From Schauerella fraxinea (GTDB taxonomy: Bacteria > Pseudomonadota > Gammaproteobacteria > Burkholderiales > Burkholderiaceae_B): 64,000 nt of DNA. Of this stretch, positions 62,548-64,000 are shown one piece after another (the stretch's first letter is position 1; the number at the start of each line of letters is the position of its first letter). Under the pieces are notes generated by a model, which saw nothing but the letters and a program-made list of their open reading frames with translations, ran no database searches and was not told the DNA's origin. The stretch covers positions 2,772,554 to 2,836,553 of the forward strand of contig JAVDKL010000001.1 of assembly GCA_030849965.1 (NCBI GenBank). Reading direction: 5' to 3'. The position numbers and the translations under genes were made by a program.

Positions 62548-64000
62548 TTAGAAGCTGCCGCGTATCCCCACCAGTACGGCGCGGCCCGATTGCGGCGCGA
62601 TGTCGCGCAGTACCGAGGTCGCGTACCGGATCGTTTCGTTGGTCAGGTTGATCCCCTTCACGTACGCGCGCCACTGCACGCCGCTCGCCTTGAAGCGGTA
62701 GCCGCTGGTGGCGTCCAGGCTGGTATAGCTGGCGGTAGACAGATCCTCGTCGGGACGGCGATGCTGCGCAAAAGCGCGGGTGACGCTCACGCCGGCATCG
62801 AACGGGCCATACGCATAGTCCAGCCCGGCCCGCAGCCGCAGCGGCGGAATCCGCGGCAGCGGCTGACCCGAATCGCGGTTGCGCGCACGGGTGTAATCGC
62901 CCGACAGCAACAGATCCAGGGCGTGCCCACTGCGCTGCAGCACCCGGAAACTGCTCTCGGCCTCGAAGCCGTAGAAGTCAGCGGGCACGCCGCGATACAT
63001 CGCTTCGGGAAGCGCGTCATCGGTGTCGGCTCCCACCACGTCACCGTCGTCGTTGCGATAGCGGCCCGTATTGAGTTCAGCCAGATAGTTGTTGAAGTGG
63101 CTGTAGAACACCCCCACGCTGCCATGATTCGGGCCGTCCTTGAAACGCAATGCCAGATCGGTCGAGAAGGCGCGTTCCTTGTTCAGGTTTTGATCCCCGA
63201 CGAGATATTGTCCGGTCGCTTCATGCGGCCCGTTCGCATACACCTCATAGAACGTCGGCGCGCGTTCGGTATAGGCCGTGGTGGCGGCCAGGGACCAGAT
63301 CGGATCGAGCTTGTACACCGCGCCCAGCGATAGGCTGCCTGCATTGAAGTTGCGCTTCTGCGCATCCGCGAAACGGTCGTTGCCGCCCGCCGAAGGCGAC
63401 AGCCGCGTGAAGTCCATGCGGCCACCGGCGCTCAATGTGAGGCGATCGTTGACCGTCCATTCTTCAAGCAGGAATACTGCACCAGTGTCGGTATCGGTGG
63501 TGGGCACCAAGGCTTCTGAGCCCAACGCCGAGAACTGCGTTTGTCCGAACTGCACGCCGACCACACCCTGCACCGGTCCGAAGTCGCGGTGCCTTGCTTC
63601 GATGCGCGCCTCATAGCCACGATTTTTGAACACGGTGCCCGTCTCGCCGTCGTCGACTTCCTTGTGCTGATAGTCGGTATAGGCAAAGCTGGCCTTGACG
63701 CTTTTGAAGAAGCCGTCGAGATCGTGCAGTTCGCCCGCTGCCCCGAAGCGCTGCGACCGCATCTTGATGCGCACACTGTCCTCCGCCACGGAGCCATAGT
63801 TCGAGTCGTAGCCGCTGTACGACAGGCCACCGTAGCCATGCTCACCCGTCAACGACATGCCCAGGGCACCGCCGCTGTCGCGGCCATCGCTATTGGGCAG
63901 GCGACGGCGCGCCTCGTCGTCTTGCGGATCCTGCGCGCGCAGGCGAGCCGAGCGGGCATCGCCGGGAATGCGCAGATCGTCGGTCGTGCGCCCGAACACA
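62548..64000 (-). CDS. TonB-dependent receptor, ZnuD-like, partial at right edge
   Basis: The C-terminal 484 codons of an outer-membrane receptor; the N-terminal signal, plug and first strands lie beyond the window. Barrel segments include GYGGLSYSGYDSNYGSVAED, VRIKMRSQRFGAAGELHDLD and YTERAPTFYEVYANGPHEAT. The chain ends SGRAVLVGIRGSF with the terminal Phe. An ED-VRI-M-Q-R stretch is typical of the ZnuD zinc/heme receptor group of Neisseria and related bacteria, so zinc uptake is suggested. Convergent with the Bug gene, 17 bases apart. Confidence 0.85.
   Translation of the reverse strand, partial: VFGRTTDDLRIPGDARSARLRAQDPQDDEARRRLPNSDGRDSGGALGMSLTGEHGYGGLSYSGYDSNYGSVAEDSVRIKMRSQRFGAAGELHDLDGFFKSVKASFAYTDYQHKEVDDGETGTVFKNRGYEARIEARHRDFGPVQGVVGVQFGQTQFSALGSEALVPTTDTDTGAVFLLEEWTVNDRLTLSAGGRMDFTRLSPSAGGNDRFADAQKRNFNAGSLSLGAVYKLDPIWSLAATTAYTERAPTFYEVYANGPHEATGQYLVGDQNLNKERAFSTDLALRFKDGPNHGSVGVFYSHFNNYLAELNTGRYRNDDGDVVGADTDDALPEAMYRGVPADFYGFEAESSFRVLQRSGHALDLLLSGDYTRARNRDSGQPLPRIPPLRLRAGLDYAYGPFDAGVSVTRAFAQHRRPDEDLSTASYTSLDATSGYRFKASGVQWRAYVKGINLTNETIRYATSVLRDIAPQSGRAVLVGIRGSF

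Noticed and set aside
1-64000. CRISPR arrays, tRNA or rRNA genes, insertion sequences, prophage
   Set aside because: I saw no regularly spaced repeats, no tRNA-like T-arm sequences, and no transposase, integrase or phage structural genes. A tRNAscan or ISfinder run could still find something missed by eye.

Overview
The window is a high-GC stretch of bacterial chromosome with no rRNA, tRNA, insertion sequence, phage or CRISPR array that I can see. Gene content points to a betaproteobacterium of the order Burkholderiales, most likely Alcaligenaceae (Bordetella/Achromobacter-like). The pointers are three orphan Bug/TctC solute receptors, a DUF4148 protein, the fmdB-DUF502-aspS-endonuclease-clsB gene string, and a BfeA-like enterobactin receptor beside an AraC regulator. 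The family assignment is an inference from gene content, not a phylogeny.

Region 1 (1-12.9 kb, all minus strand) is an O-antigen type surface polysaccharide locus of the ABC-transporter class. Reading in the direction of transcription, it holds an initiating WecA-like polyprenyl-phosphate transferase fused to a rhamnosyltransferase-like domain, the four dTDP-L-rhamnose genes rfbBDAC, a tandem GT2 glycosyltransferase, the Wzm/Wzt exporter pair, an acyltransferase that probably decorates the chain, and a multidomain glycosyltransferase cut by the left edge. Most junctions overlap or are a few bases long, so the rfb part is one operon. Region 2 (13.0-22.5 kb) has a CoxG-like protein, two drug/metabolite exporters, a beta-oxidation pair (FadB-like and FadA-like), and a phospholipid pair (endonuclease-family protein plus cardiolipin synthase B). 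Region 3 (22.5-32.9 kb) is housekeeping: aspS, DUF502, FmdB, a Na+/H+ antiporter, an amino-acid permease, free-methionine sulfoxide reductase, an aminotransferase with ubiA, and a three-repeat DUF4148 protein followed by a long repeat-rich 3' region ending in a strong terminator.

Region 4 (33-41.7 kb) holds a BetT-like choline transporter, a glycine-zipper protein, and an envelope-stress block: an SbmA/YddA-type ABC transporter, a PmrA/QseB-type response regulator and its kinase, then an HtrA protease. CTTAA-type direct-repeat boxes precede both the operon and htrA, which suggests one self-regulated unit. Region 5 (41.7-64 kb) is accessory metabolism and uptake: Bug receptors, a BfeR/BfeA-like siderophore pair with a Fur-like box, succinate-semialdehyde dehydrogenase, an old-yellow-enzyme oxidoreductase with a divergent LysR gene, a carboxymuconolactone-decarboxylase family protein, a GNAT-ASCH fusion, a lactonase, a leaderless solute-binding protein, an acnA-gntR operon divergent from a Bug gene, and the C-terminal part of a ZnuD-like TonB receptor cut by the right edge.

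The most unusual items are the WecA-GT2 fusion, the GNAT-ASCH fusion, the boxed ABC/two-component/HtrA unit, the internally duplicated membrane protein at 48.4-49.4 kb, and the 40-bp tandem repeat built from the 3' end of the gntR gene.
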